Below, in pieces: positions 49,748 through 57,704 of a stretch of 64,000 bases of DNA. A program made the translations under genes and the position numbers. The notes under the pieces are model-generated. The model saw only the letters and a list, made by a program, of their open reading frames with translations. It searched no databases and was not told the DNA's origin. Every line of letters begins with the position of its first letter. Within the stretch, counting starts at the first letter, position 1. Origin of the DNA: Vreelandella boliviensis LC1 (GTDB lineage Bacteria > Pseudomonadota > Gammaproteobacteria > Pseudomonadales > Halomonadaceae); NCBI RefSeq assembly GCF_000236035.1, contig NZ_JH393257.1, positions 656,472-720,471 on the forward strand. The letters run 5' to 3'.

Positions 49748-51039
49748 CGACACCGGTTTGGCACCGCCATGTTTGGCACCCCTATGCCCACCTAAAAACC
49801 CAGACGCCCGCGCCCAAAGTGGTAGGCGGTGACGGCGCTCACTTCGTGCTTGAGAGCGGCGAACGCCTGCTGGACGCTACCTGCTCCTGGTGGTGCATGA
49901 TCCACGGCTACGGACACCCGCGCCTGGTGGCAGCCATTCGCGAACAGGCAGGCCAGCTGTGCCACGTGATGCTCGGTGGCTTAACCCACGAACCTGCTGA
50001 TCAATTAGCCCGTGAGCTGGTGCGCATTACCCCTGACGGGCTGAATCACGTGTTCTATTCCGACAGCGGCTCGGTAGGCATGGAAGTAGCGATGAAGATG
50101 GCGTTGCAGTATCAGGTACTCACCGGCAATCCTGGTAAGCAAAAAATGCTCTCGTTGATGAAGGCGTACCACGGCGACACCACGGGCTGCATGGCGGTAT
50201 GCGACCCGGAAGAGGGCATGCACAGTCTGTTCGCCAGCCTGCTGCCCCAACACCATTTTGCCCAGGCCCCCAAGGCCCCTTTCGATGCCACGCCTGATCA
50301 GGTAGAACTCGACCTTAGCGCCCTGCGTGAGGTGCTTGAGCGCCATCATGACGAGATAGCCGCGCTGCTCATGGAACCACTATTGCAAGCCGCAGGCGGG
50401 CTCAATATGACCTCGCCGGACTACTTACGCGGCGCTCGTAAGCTGTGCGATGAGTTTGGCGTGCTGCTGATTTTCGACGAAGTGGCCACCGGCTTTGGCC
50501 GCACCGGCAAGCTGTTTGCCGCCGACCACGCGGGTGTCACGCCGGATATCATGGTGCTCTCCAAAGGATTGACCGGCGGTTATCTGGGCCACGCCGCCAC
50601 ACTTGCCACGGATCGCGTCCACAACGCCTTTATCGGCGACAGCCCACACCACGCCTTTATGCACGGGCCGACGTTTATGGGCAACCCGTTAGCATGCCGC
50701 GTGGCGCTGGAGAGTCTGCGCGTCTTTGAGGAAGAGAATTACCTGGGCAAGATTGCGACACTCAGCCAGCAGTTGCAGCGTGAGCTAATTGAAGATCAAG
50801 CGCTGAACGCGCATCCGACCGTGGCCGATGTTCGGGTGCTGGGCGCCACCGCGGTGATTGAAGCGCACTCCGCCGAGGCGCTAAAAGGCGTAGGCAACTT
50901 CGCCCGCGAGCGCGGCGTTTGGCTGCGCCCCATTGGCCGCTGGCTGTATACCATGCCCGCCTACATCACCTCTGAAGCGGAGATGGTGAAGATTACCGAC
51001 GTCATGAAAGCATGGTTTCTGGATCACTCACCAGTTTAG
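49744..51039 (+). CDS. bioA: Adenosylmethionine-8-amino-7-oxononanoate aminotransferase
   Basis: 431 residues from the ATG at 49744 (overlapping the bioD stop), beginning VWHRHVWHPYAHLKTQTPAP after MTTP. Class III aminotransferase motifs are SWWCMIHGYGHPRL, YSDSGSVGMEVAMKMALQY, LLIFDEVATGFGRTGKLFA and the PLP lysine in VLSKGLTGGYLG. In enterics bioA is divergent; here it closes a single-strand operon. Its 3' end overlaps the convergent sirtuin gene by 4 nt. Confidence 0.97.
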   Translation: MTTPVWHRHVWHPYAHLKTQTPAPKVVGGDGAHFVLESGERLLDATCSWWCMIHGYGHPRLVAAIREQAGQLCHVMLGGLTHEPADQLARELVRITPDGLNHVFYSDSGSVGMEVAMKMALQYQVLTGNPGKQKMLSLMKAYHGDTTGCMAVCDPEEGMHSLFASLLPQHHFAQAPKAPFDATPDQVELDLSALREVLERHHDEIAALLMEPLLQAAGGLNMTSPDYLRGARKLCDEFGVLLIFDEVATGFGRTGKLFAADHAGVTPDIMVLSKGLTGGYLGHAATLATDRVHNAFIGDSPHHAFMHGPTFMGNPLACRVALESLRVFEEENYLGKIATLSQQLQRELIEDQALNAHPTVADVRVLGATAVIEAHSAEALKGVGNFARERGVWLRPIGRWLYTMPAYITSEAEMVKITDVMKAWFLDHSPV

Positions 51040-51749
51040 TAAAGCAAAAGATTACCCTGCTGCTTCCAGCGATTTACCAACGCTGGAACGCCCTCACCGG
51101 CGGTGGTGTTAATCGCCAGCACACCTGGCGGACTAAGCCTATCCGCTTCCGGGTCGACCAGTGCGCAGGGCGTATCGTAGTCTATGTAAGATAACAGCGA
51201 TGCCGCAGGCATGACCGCCAGCGAAGTACCGACCACCAGTAGAAAATCAGCCTGACTAACGAGTTCGCAGGCATCTTCAAACAGCGGCACCGACTCTCCA
51301 AACCAGACGACATCCGGACGCAGTTGGCTGCCTTTATCGCAAACATGACCCAGCTCAATACCGCCCTTGGGCAACAAGTAACGCATACGCTCATCGATGG
51401 TGGAGCGCGCTTTTAAAATCTCACCGTGTAAGTGCAGCACCTGGCGGGAGCCTGCTCGCTCGTGCAGGTCATCAATATTCTGGGTAATGATACTGACGCT
51501 AAAGCCGCCTTGCTCCAGGGCAGCTAGCGCTTTATGGGCGGCGTTAGGCTTGGCGCGACGGATCTGCTCGCGGCGCTGATTATAAAACTCCAACACCTGC
51601 TGCGGATTGCGTTGCCACGCCTGGGGGGTGGCCACATCCTCGACCGGATGGTTCTCCCACAGGCCGTCGCTAGCACGAAAGGTTTTAATCCCGCTCTCGG
51701 CGCTAATCCCCGAGCCAGTAAACACCACCAAATGCGGGCTTGCTGCCAT
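51036..51749 (-). CDS. cobB: NAD-dependent protein deacylase, sirtuin family, lacking most zinc cysteines
   Basis: 237 residues. The NAD site is FTGSGISAESGIKTFRASDG, the catalytic region ITQNIDDLHERAGSRQVLHLHGE with the active histidine. EFYNQRREQI carries the Tyr-x-x-Arg pair linked to desuccinylase activity in SIRT5/CobB. The small domain reads KARSTIDERMRYLLPKGG and ELGHVCDKGSQLRP; only one cysteine remains where sirtuins carry a zinc cysteine cluster. The gene is otherwise intact and should still fold around NAD. GAGG lies 5 nt upstream. Confidence 0.88.
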   Translation of the reverse strand: MAASPHLVVFTGSGISAESGIKTFRASDGLWENHPVEDVATPQAWQRNPQQVLEFYNQRREQIRRAKPNAAHKALAALEQGGFSVSIITQNIDDLHERAGSRQVLHLHGEILKARSTIDERMRYLLPKGGIELGHVCDKGSQLRPDVVWFGESVPLFEDACELVSQADFLLVVGTSLAVMPAASLLSYIDYDTPCALVDPEADRLSPPGVLAINTTAGEGVPALVNRWKQQGNLLLY

Positions 51750-51792
51750 GATTACCTCGTCGTTAATGTTTCACTGCACCTTAAATAGAAGC

Positions 51793-53553
51793 CTAATATA
51801 CTAGCTGGCCGATACTGCCCGCAAAGCGCTGCTTATTTCGATAAGGGTAGACATCAATAACACGGCCATCGATGATCGCCTGCTGCAGTTCCAGCCAGTA
51901 ATCCGGGTCGAACAGCTCTGGGTGTTGCTCTATAAACAGACGGCGCAGCGCCGGATTAGCGAACATAAAGGGCCCGAACTCCTCCGGAAAAATATCGTTA
52001 GGACCGATGGATAACGTATCGCCCCCCTGGAAGTCATTGCCATAGGATTTAGGGATATGCCGGAAACGGCATTCGGTGAGATAGCAGACTTCATCATAGT
52101 CGTAGAAAACCACCCGGCCGTGGCGCGTCACGCCAAAGTTTTTTAGCAGCATATCACCGGGAAAGATATTCGCTGCGGCCATCTGCTTAATGGCATTGCC
52201 GTAATCTTTCAGAACCATGAGCGTCTCTTCGTCGCTGCAGTGCTCCAGGTAGATATTCAGCGGCGTCATCATGCGCTCGGTATAACAGTGTTTGATGATG
52301 ACTTTGTCGTCTCTAAGCACCACCGTCGAGGGCGCCACCTCCAGCAGATGGGCTAAACACTCGGGGGAGAAGTGATCTTGGCGAACAATAAAGTTTGAAA
52401 ACTCCTGGGTGTCAGCCATGCGCCCTACCCGGTCGTGGCGCTTAACTAGCCGATACTTTTCGCGCACCACGGCGTGGGTAACGTCTTTGGCCGGGTCGAA
52501 TTTATCTTTAATGATCTTAAATACAGTGCGAAAGCTGGGCAGCACAAACACCGCCATCACCATGCCACGAACGCCTGGGGCGATAATAAACTGATCTTCG
52601 CGTTTCGCCACTTGACGGTTCAACGCCCGGAAAAACTCGGTTTTACCATGTTTGAAAAAGCCGATTGCAGCGTAAAGTTCGCCTTCCGGTTTGTGCGGCA
52701 TTAACTGCTGTAGGTAATCGACAAACTCCCTGGGCACCGCCACCTCAACCTGAAAGTAGGCGCGGGTGAAGGAGAAAATAATCGACACCTCGTCGGTTTC
52801 GATCAGCACCGTATCAAGGTGTAGGCAGGGGTCGCCGCCCTGCTGCTCACCAAATCCCTCGCCGTGAAGCACGGGCAGTACCAGCGGCACCTGTTCGCCA
52901 CCGCCACGGATACGCCCCACTAGGTAAGCGCCTTTATTGCGATAAAAGACGCTATTTAGCAGCTCGATTTCAGTGTCATCGGCGTTCAAAATCGCCGCTG
53001 GTAAGTGCTGATGTAAAAACGTTGCGCCTAACTGGGTATCTCGAGTGATATCGGCAAAGCGATTATCCAACGGGGCATCGAAAAGCGCCCACTCGAGCGC
53101 CGCCTGCCAATCGCCGTTAACCTTGTGACGACGACACAGTTCAATCCCTGAGCGATGGGCGGCATCCTCCCGGGAGCTATACACAAACATCCAGTCGTTA
53201 CGGATATGGCGGTGGTGGAAAATGGCGCAGAACAGCGAGTTAAAGAAGGTTTCCGCCAACTCATAATCGAGCCGATGGCTGATCAGTTCGGCGTAGTGGT
53301 TGCGCGCCTCTCGCCAGCACTCGCAGTGAGAAACCACCTCGGGATCAAAGGTACGCTTTAAGCGCCCCAGAGTGACGTTGATTTTTTCCTGATAGAGATT
53401 GATACGCTCCGCCGAAGCCAGTTGGGTATCACGCCACGCCGCGTCACGAAAGCGTCGGCTCGCATCCGCCGTGATCTCTTTAAAACGCGCACGGTACTCA
53501 TCGAAGCCATGCAAAATCGTCGTCGCTAAGCGGTACGCAGGTGAGTGTTTCAC
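51793..53553 (-). CDS. aceK: Isocitrate dehydrogenase kinase/phosphatase
   Basis: 586 residues, the usual AceK length, from a GTG with AGGAG 7 nt upstream. Family segments include LFCAIFHHRHIRNDWMFVYSSR, FKHGKTEFFRALNRQ, FIIAPGVRGMVMAVF (ATP loop), NIFPGDMLLKNFGVTRHGRVVFYDYDEVC and IFPEEFGPFMF. It switches isocitrate flux between the TCA cycle and the glyoxylate shunt. No aceA or aceB is nearby. Confidence 0.97.
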   Translation of the reverse strand: MKHSPAYRLATTILHGFDEYRARFKEITADASRRFRDAAWRDTQLASAERINLYQEKINVTLGRLKRTFDPEVVSHCECWREARNHYAELISHRLDYELAETFFNSLFCAIFHHRHIRNDWMFVYSSREDAAHRSGIELCRRHKVNGDWQAALEWALFDAPLDNRFADITRDTQLGATFLHQHLPAAILNADDTEIELLNSVFYRNKGAYLVGRIRGGGEQVPLVLPVLHGEGFGEQQGGDPCLHLDTVLIETDEVSIIFSFTRAYFQVEVAVPREFVDYLQQLMPHKPEGELYAAIGFFKHGKTEFFRALNRQVAKREDQFIIAPGVRGMVMAVFVLPSFRTVFKIIKDKFDPAKDVTHAVVREKYRLVKRHDRVGRMADTQEFSNFIVRQDHFSPECLAHLLEVAPSTVVLRDDKVIIKHCYTERMMTPLNIYLEHCSDEETLMVLKDYGNAIKQMAAANIFPGDMLLKNFGVTRHGRVVFYDYDEVCYLTECRFRHIPKSYGNDFQGGDTLSIGPNDIFPEEFGPFMFANPALRRLFIEQHPELFDPDYWLELQQAIIDGRVIDVYPYRNKQRFAGSIGQLVY

Positions 53554-53624
53554 GGGCCAGGCTCCTGATCATTTTTACCAGTTTCGCGTAACCTGAAACT
53601 ACATACGAGACGACCTTGGTGGTG

Positions 53625-55193
53625 TTAGTGCGCTGAGCTCAGTAACGCCATTAACGGCGCCACCTCGTCCGGGTCAGCGAGTGCCGTTGCCACTTTGGCA
53701 ATCTCTTCTGAAAGAGGCCGATCTTTCTTAAGCGGCGGCGCATACTCGCGCACCCAGGCGCAAAGCATTCGAGAGGCGTGGCTCAGCAGGTGTGCATTTT
53801 TTAACTCAGCCCCCTGTGCCAGCACCAAAGTTTCAATTGCTAACACTTGGTAAAGCTGCTCTAAGCTTGTGCTGGCACGCCTTGCGGCGATGGTGCCCAG
53901 AGGGACGATATCTTGGTTATCGGCATTGGTGGGGATCGATTGAATAGAAGCGGGCATGGCATGGCTGCGCAGCTCAGCTACAAGCGCTGTTGCGCTGACC
54001 TGCGCGCCCATAAAACCGCTATGTAAGCCGGTGTCGAGGGGCTGCATAAACGCAGGCAATCCTTTATTTTTCAGTGGATCTGTAATCCTGGCAATACGCC
54101 GTTCGCTGTAAAGCGCCATCTGAATAAGCGCATTGTTGAGACTATCACTGGCGAAGGCGAGCTGCTGGCCAAAAAAGTTGCCCCCGTGAAGGATAAGGTC
54201 ATCATCGGCCAGCAGCAGTGGGTTGTCCGTAACTGCCTCCAACTCAATACGCACGGTCTGAGCGTGCTGCTCGACTACGTCCCAAACGGCACCCAAAGCT
54301 TGCGGCGCGCAACGTAAGGTATAGGCATCTTGGGGTAGCGGCCGGTGCTGCTCAATACCGTTGTGCATATCCGGCAGCGATGTGGGAACCCGCTGCCAGG
54401 GAGTTAATGCAGCACTATCTTCAGAGAGCGACCAAAGCCAGTGGTGCAGCTGCTGCTGGCCAGGGTGCGGACGCAGCTCACCAATAGCGGGGTGAAAGGC
54501 TTCGCGATGCCCTTCCAACAGTTCGGCGTAAAGCAGTACCAGTAACGTGCTGAGCTTTAGCGCCCGTTGCGCAGCGGTGGCGTTCAAGGCAGCAATACCG
54601 GCCGTGGTCGACGTTCCATTAACCAGCGCGATAGCGTCTTTACCCTGCAACAACAGCGGCTTCCAGCCCAACTGTTGATGCGCCTCGCCACTGTCTATCC
54701 AACTGCCCTCACGCAGGCTAACCCTTCCTTCACCACTGAGTGCTCGTGCTAAATGCGCCAGCGGGGTTAAATCGCCGCTGGCGCCCACCGTGCCACGCGA
54801 CGGCACTTCAGGCACCAAATCGACCTCTAGCCAGGCCTGCAACCGTTCAACCAGCACAGGATTGGCACCCGAGTGACCGCGCACTAAACTGGCCAGGCGC
54901 GCTACCATCATCGCGCGCGCATGGCGATGCGACAGCGGCTCGCCAACACCGCTGCACAAGTGATAGACCAAATTCTGCTGCAGCAACGCCGACTGTTTGG
55001 GATCCACATCGGTGGTCGCCAGCGGCCCGTATCCAGTTGTCACGCCATAGATTCGCCGACGTTGCTCGATGGCCTTGCATAAAAAGGCGTGGGCCTTTGC
55101 CACCGCGTTTTTTTCGGCTAAGGATAGTGTTATCGACTGTCGCCCCAACGCGATCCGTTCAATTTCTTCAAGCGAGCGACGCCCATCATCCAT
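53625..55193 (-). CDS. Tyrosine ammonia-lyase for p-coumarate synthesis
   Basis: 522 residues of the aromatic amino acid lyase family. The MIO cofactor tripeptide Ala138-Ser139-Gly140 is in GTVGASGDLTPLAHLAR. The catalytic tyrosine is Tyr49 (IYGVTTGYGPLA). The selectivity position reads QNLVYHLCSGVG, with His78-Leu79. In this family His-Leu marks tyrosine ammonia-lyases (His89-Leu90 in Rhodobacter sphaeroides TAL), while histidase has Ser-His. All three landmarks are offset by the same 11 residues from RsTAL. It deaminates tyrosine to p-coumarate, the PYP chromophore precursor. It is followed by aceK and preceded by the ligase (36 nt). AGGAAA lies 8 nt before the ATG. Confidence 0.92.
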   Translation of the reverse strand: MDDGRRSLEEIERIALGRQSITLSLAEKNAVAKAHAFLCKAIEQRRRIYGVTTGYGPLATTDVDPKQSALLQQNLVYHLCSGVGEPLSHRHARAMMVARLASLVRGHSGANPVLVERLQAWLEVDLVPEVPSRGTVGASGDLTPLAHLARALSGEGRVSLREGSWIDSGEAHQQLGWKPLLLQGKDAIALVNGTSTTAGIAALNATAAQRALKLSTLLVLLYAELLEGHREAFHPAIGELRPHPGQQQLHHWLWSLSEDSAALTPWQRVPTSLPDMHNGIEQHRPLPQDAYTLRCAPQALGAVWDVVEQHAQTVRIELEAVTDNPLLLADDDLILHGGNFFGQQLAFASDSLNNALIQMALYSERRIARITDPLKNKGLPAFMQPLDTGLHSGFMGAQVSATALVAELRSHAMPASIQSIPTNADNQDIVPLGTIAARRASTSLEQLYQVLAIETLVLAQGAELKNAHLLSHASRMLCAWVREYAPPLKKDRPLSEEIAKVATALADPDEVAPLMALLSSAH

Positions 55194-55229
55194 AGCAGTA
55201 TTTCCTGTCTAGAAGCTTGCTTTATACAG

Positions 55230-56360
55230 CTACCAGTCGGTTAGCTTGCCCAGCGCATTAGTGGGCAAAGCATCTCCATAAGTAACCCCAACGGGGCGCT
55301 CTGCGGCAGGCCACTGGGCGGTGGCTTGCGCTATTGCGCTAGCGGTTTCCTGCTTGCTGATCACAGGTACCACAAAGGCCTTCAAACGCCGTGTTGTGGT
55401 AGGCCCCGTGGTACGTATCGCACACTCGGCCACGCTTTCCAGCGCACGCAAGCGCTCGGCCACATGCTGGGGGCTGACGTTAACGCCACCGATTGTCACC
55501 ACGTCATCGTGACGCCCCAGAAGCGTAAAAGTGTGTTCGTCGTACCAGTGGGCGTTATCCAGCAGCGGTATGGCGATGTGGCTATTAACGCCCTGAATGT
55601 GCTGCGTATCGGCGCGTTGCCAATGGGCTAACAGTCGATAAGGCTCATCCTTCTGCCAGCGGGTGGCGACACCGCCGGTTTCGGTGCTGCCGTAAATCTC
55701 CAGCAGCCCGGTTAGCCCACCTGCGATCAACGCATCTGAGGTGTCGGCAGAGAGCGGTGCGGTCGAAGATACGCCGACGACATTGGCGGGCCAACCGTTG
55801 CGTGAACGGGCTAAATAGTCCCAGCGGGGCGGAACCGTAACCACTACATCACCAGCCGTTAAGGCCGGCAGCATTGCATTGTCGGCACTAATGCGCGGAA
55901 TACCCAGCACACTGGGTAGCGCCACGCCCAGCATAAAGCCATACAGGTGGTGCAGCGGTAACCAGCTAATCACGCGGTGTATCGGCGCTCGCGAAGCAAA
56001 GCGCTGCATCAAGGCATGCGCCTCGGCTTCAATATCTTCCCAGCGGTATAAATGAGCGGTAGGTGATCCAGTGCTGCCCGAAGTTCTAAACGTTAGCCCT
56101 GAGGTTTCAGTGATGGCCCGCGCCACTAAGGAGGCCCAGTCATCAAAACTTTGGGTCATTAACAGGCGGTCTTCGGCACCTGTTTCGTGTAAACAGAAGA
56201 ACTCGTTAACACAAGCAGCGAGGTGAAGTCGTTCGAGGGAATCGATAGCCGGTGTATCCTGCCAATTTGGCGCGGAGGTACCCCGATAAACAGCCAGTTC
56301 TGCACTCAGCAATGATTGCAGAACCGCCTTGCAATCGGCTTCGCTTAGCCACTGAGGCAT
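55230..56360 (-). CDS. p-Coumarate ligase (short AMP-binding enzyme) for PYP chromophore activation
   Basis: 376 residues, much shorter than general acyl-CoA synthetases but similar to pCL enzymes of PYP clusters. The phosphate loop is FRTSGSTGSPTAH (residues ~91-103), the A5-like motif LLEIYGSTETGG, the hinge/A8 region LLGRHDDVVTIGGVNVSPQH, and the A10 lysine LPTNALGKLTDW. It would activate p-coumarate as the CoA thioester for attachment to PYP. The assignment rests on the position between the TAL and pyp genes; it could otherwise be an orphan adenylating enzyme. AAGGA lies 7 nt upstream of the ATG. Confidence 0.85.
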   Translation of the reverse strand: MPQWLSEADCKAVLQSLLSAELAVYRGTSAPNWQDTPAIDSLERLHLAACVNEFFCLHETGAEDRLLMTQSFDDWASLVARAITETSGLTFRTSGSTGSPTAHLYRWEDIEAEAHALMQRFASRAPIHRVISWLPLHHLYGFMLGVALPSVLGIPRISADNAMLPALTAGDVVVTVPPRWDYLARSRNGWPANVVGVSSTAPLSADTSDALIAGGLTGLLEIYGSTETGGVATRWQKDEPYRLLAHWQRADTQHIQGVNSHIAIPLLDNAHWYDEHTFTLLGRHDDVVTIGGVNVSPQHVAERLRALESVAECAIRTTGPTTTRRLKAFVVPVISKQETASAIAQATAQWPAAERPVGVTYGDALPTNALGKLTDW

Positions 56361-56445
56361 CTTTTTATCCTTAACTATTATCCTTAACTACGTGTCTAGA
56401 CTCGCAAGAAAAATTGTTCAGTTCAAGCGCCAGGCCACCCACCCC

Positions 56446-56501
56446 CTGTTAACCACTCTCTGTTAACCACTCTCTGTTAACCACTGAGTATTAACCGTTG
56501 A
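56446..56501. repeat. Four 14-bp tandem units downstream of the pyp stop
   Basis: Units start at 56446, 56460, 56474 and 56488. The first two are identical (ctgttaaccactct), the third differs at its last bases and the fourth is degenerate. The array begins 20 nt past the pyp stop (minus strand). A second small duplication (tatccttaacta twice) lies at 56369-56393, ahead of the ligase gene. Confidence 0.88.
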
Positions 56502-56521
56502 GCAAGCGGCCTATTGAAAGG

Positions 56522-56905
56522 TTATAAACGCTTAACAAAAATCCAATAGGTATCACCTGAAATAGCTTTTTTCATATGCACTTTTACTTTCGTAGGCGTC
56601 ATCTGGTAGTCAAAAACGTATTCAAACATTGTATTGAGCTCGCCACTACTAACGCCTTCTTTAAAGCGGCCCTGAAACTCTTTGCTTTGCGTGCAGGGTG
56701 CTACCTCGGTAAAGAAGTTTTTACCGATCACGCTTTTGGGGTCTCGCCCGGTAATGCCGCCTTCCGCTGCGTTGTATTGAATAATTTTACCGTTGGCATC
56801 CAACTGGATAGCCCCGAAAGCTAGCTCATCGAGTTTTTTGTCATCCATTTTCGCCAGTGAATTTTCAATATCGTCGCCACCAAAGCGAACCGTTTCCATA
56901 GCCAT
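56522..56905 (-). CDS. pyp: Photoactive yellow protein (blue-light receptor)
   Basis: 127 residues, a PAS-fold photoreceptor with clear, near full-length similarity to the Halorhodospira halophila PYP. Chromophore-pocket residues are all kept: Tyr44, Glu48, Thr52, Arg54, the chromophore cysteine Cys71 ([10 protein letters not shown]) and Met102, each shifted by +2 from the standard numbering. The shift arises from the start MAMETV. AGGAGG sits 7 nt before the first ATG, so that start is preferred; the second ATG would give exactly 125 residues. It binds p-coumarate as a thioester and undergoes trans-cis isomerisation in blue light. The output partner is not known in most species. Confidence 0.97.
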   Translation of the reverse strand: MAMETVRFGGDDIENSLAKMDDKKLDELAFGAIQLDANGKIIQYNAAEGGITGRDPKSVIGKNFFTEVAPCTQSKEFQGRFKEGVSSGELNTMFEYVFDYQMTPTKVKVHMKKAISGDTYWIFVKRL

Positions 56906-57012
56906 TACTACACCTCCTGATTGAACGTATGGCAGCCGTTTCGAACCGCCAGAAGCTCTACAAATCTACCACGAAGATCGTTAATATTTAAATATCTGTA
57001 GAACCTATCAGT

Positions 57013-57018
57013 ATTATA
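57013..57018 (-). promoter_or_regulatory. Possible -10 box of pyp
   Basis: TATAAT on the minus strand, ~108 nt before the pyp start, in an AT-rich 160-nt spacer after the CIA30 gene. No good -35 is visible at 16-18 nt, so an activator or another sigma factor may be needed. The palindrome ATATTTAAATAT lies between it and the gene. Confidence 0.35.
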
Positions 57019-57065
57019 TTACTAAGGCAACCAACTACTACTATTGGATGGTATTGATACTATTT

Positions 57066-57569
57066 TCATCTTTTACAAAGCACTACGTTTATCGCACTTA
57101 CCTGCAAACAGAAAGGCCCTGCAGTGCGGTCTGCAATTAAGAAACCGAGTTGGTGAATCTCGCTTGGCGTTACTGCGGGGGCATCGCCAAGTAGCGTGCC
57201 ACGCCTTACCGCCTCAAAGGCGCTCCAGGGGAAGTACAGCGTCTCCCAGGCATCTCGAGAAGGTGTAAATTTCACTCGGTATGCTGATGCATTGCCAAGG
57301 GAGGTACTTTTCAGGCGCAGTTGATAGGTGCGGCCATCACCCCGCACGGTTAGCACTACGCCCTGGGCATCCGCTAGCGTTGTTTCAAAACTGTTGGGCT
57401 CACGGCGAACGGATGCAAAACCACCGCCGTTTTCCAACGACACCTCGCCATGAAACCGGCCTTCACCTTTGATAACGCTAAACCTACTCTGGGAAACCCC
57501 GCCCATGACACCATCGTCGACGGAGTGCCAGCGCTGCTGTTCACTAGGATCATTAAAGTTCAGCGACAT
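57066..57569 (-). CDS. CIA30-family protein (NADH:ubiquinone oxidoreductase intermediate-associated domain)
   Basis: 167 residues. The CIA30 jelly-roll-like domain spans the whole protein: WHSVDDGVMGGVSQSRF near residue 14, GRFHGEVSLENGGGFASVRR, then GDGRTYQLRLK and WETLYFPWSAFEAVRRG, ending IHQLGFLIADRTAGPFCLQV. Bacterial members are small, cytoplasmic and of unknown function. It lies 160 nt upstream of pyp on the same strand. Co-occurrence with the PYP cassette could be incidental. GAGG lies 7 nt upstream of the ATG. Confidence 0.88.
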   Translation of the reverse strand: MSLNFNDPSEQQRWHSVDDGVMGGVSQSRFSVIKGEGRFHGEVSLENGGGFASVRREPNSFETTLADAQGVVLTVRGDGRTYQLRLKSTSLGNASAYRVKFTPSRDAWETLYFPWSAFEAVRRGTLLGDAPAVTPSEIHQLGFLIADRTAGPFCLQVSAINVVLCKR

Positions 57570-57589
57570 AAGACCACCTCACAACGGCT

Positions 57590-57641
57590 CATAGATGCAT
57601 ACATAGATACATAGATACATACATCCATAGGTACATCGATA
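57590..57641. repeat. Short atacatag-type repeats
   Basis: About six degenerate 8-bp units (atacatag/atacatac/tacatcga) lie between the CIA30 gene start and the eat terminator. They are probably slippage-derived. Confidence 0.75.
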
Positions 57642-57643
57642 TG

Positions 57644-57677
57644 AAAAAAGCCCCAGACGTTTTAACGTCCGGGGCTT
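57644..57677 (-). terminator. Terminator downstream of the ethanolamine permease gene
   Basis: On the minus strand, AAGCCCCGGACG and CGTCTGGGGCTT pair (one mismatch) with a 6-nt loop and are followed by TTTTTT. It ends the eutB-eutC-eat transcript. Confidence 0.88.
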
Positions 57678-57704
57678 ATCACAGTAGTCTACTCGTTGGC
57701 TCGC

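Noticed and set aside
53625-55193. Histidase (hutH) annotation of the MIO lyase
   Set aside because: The selectivity motif is His-Leu rather than Ser-His, there are no hut genes nearby, and it adjoins the ligase and pyp.
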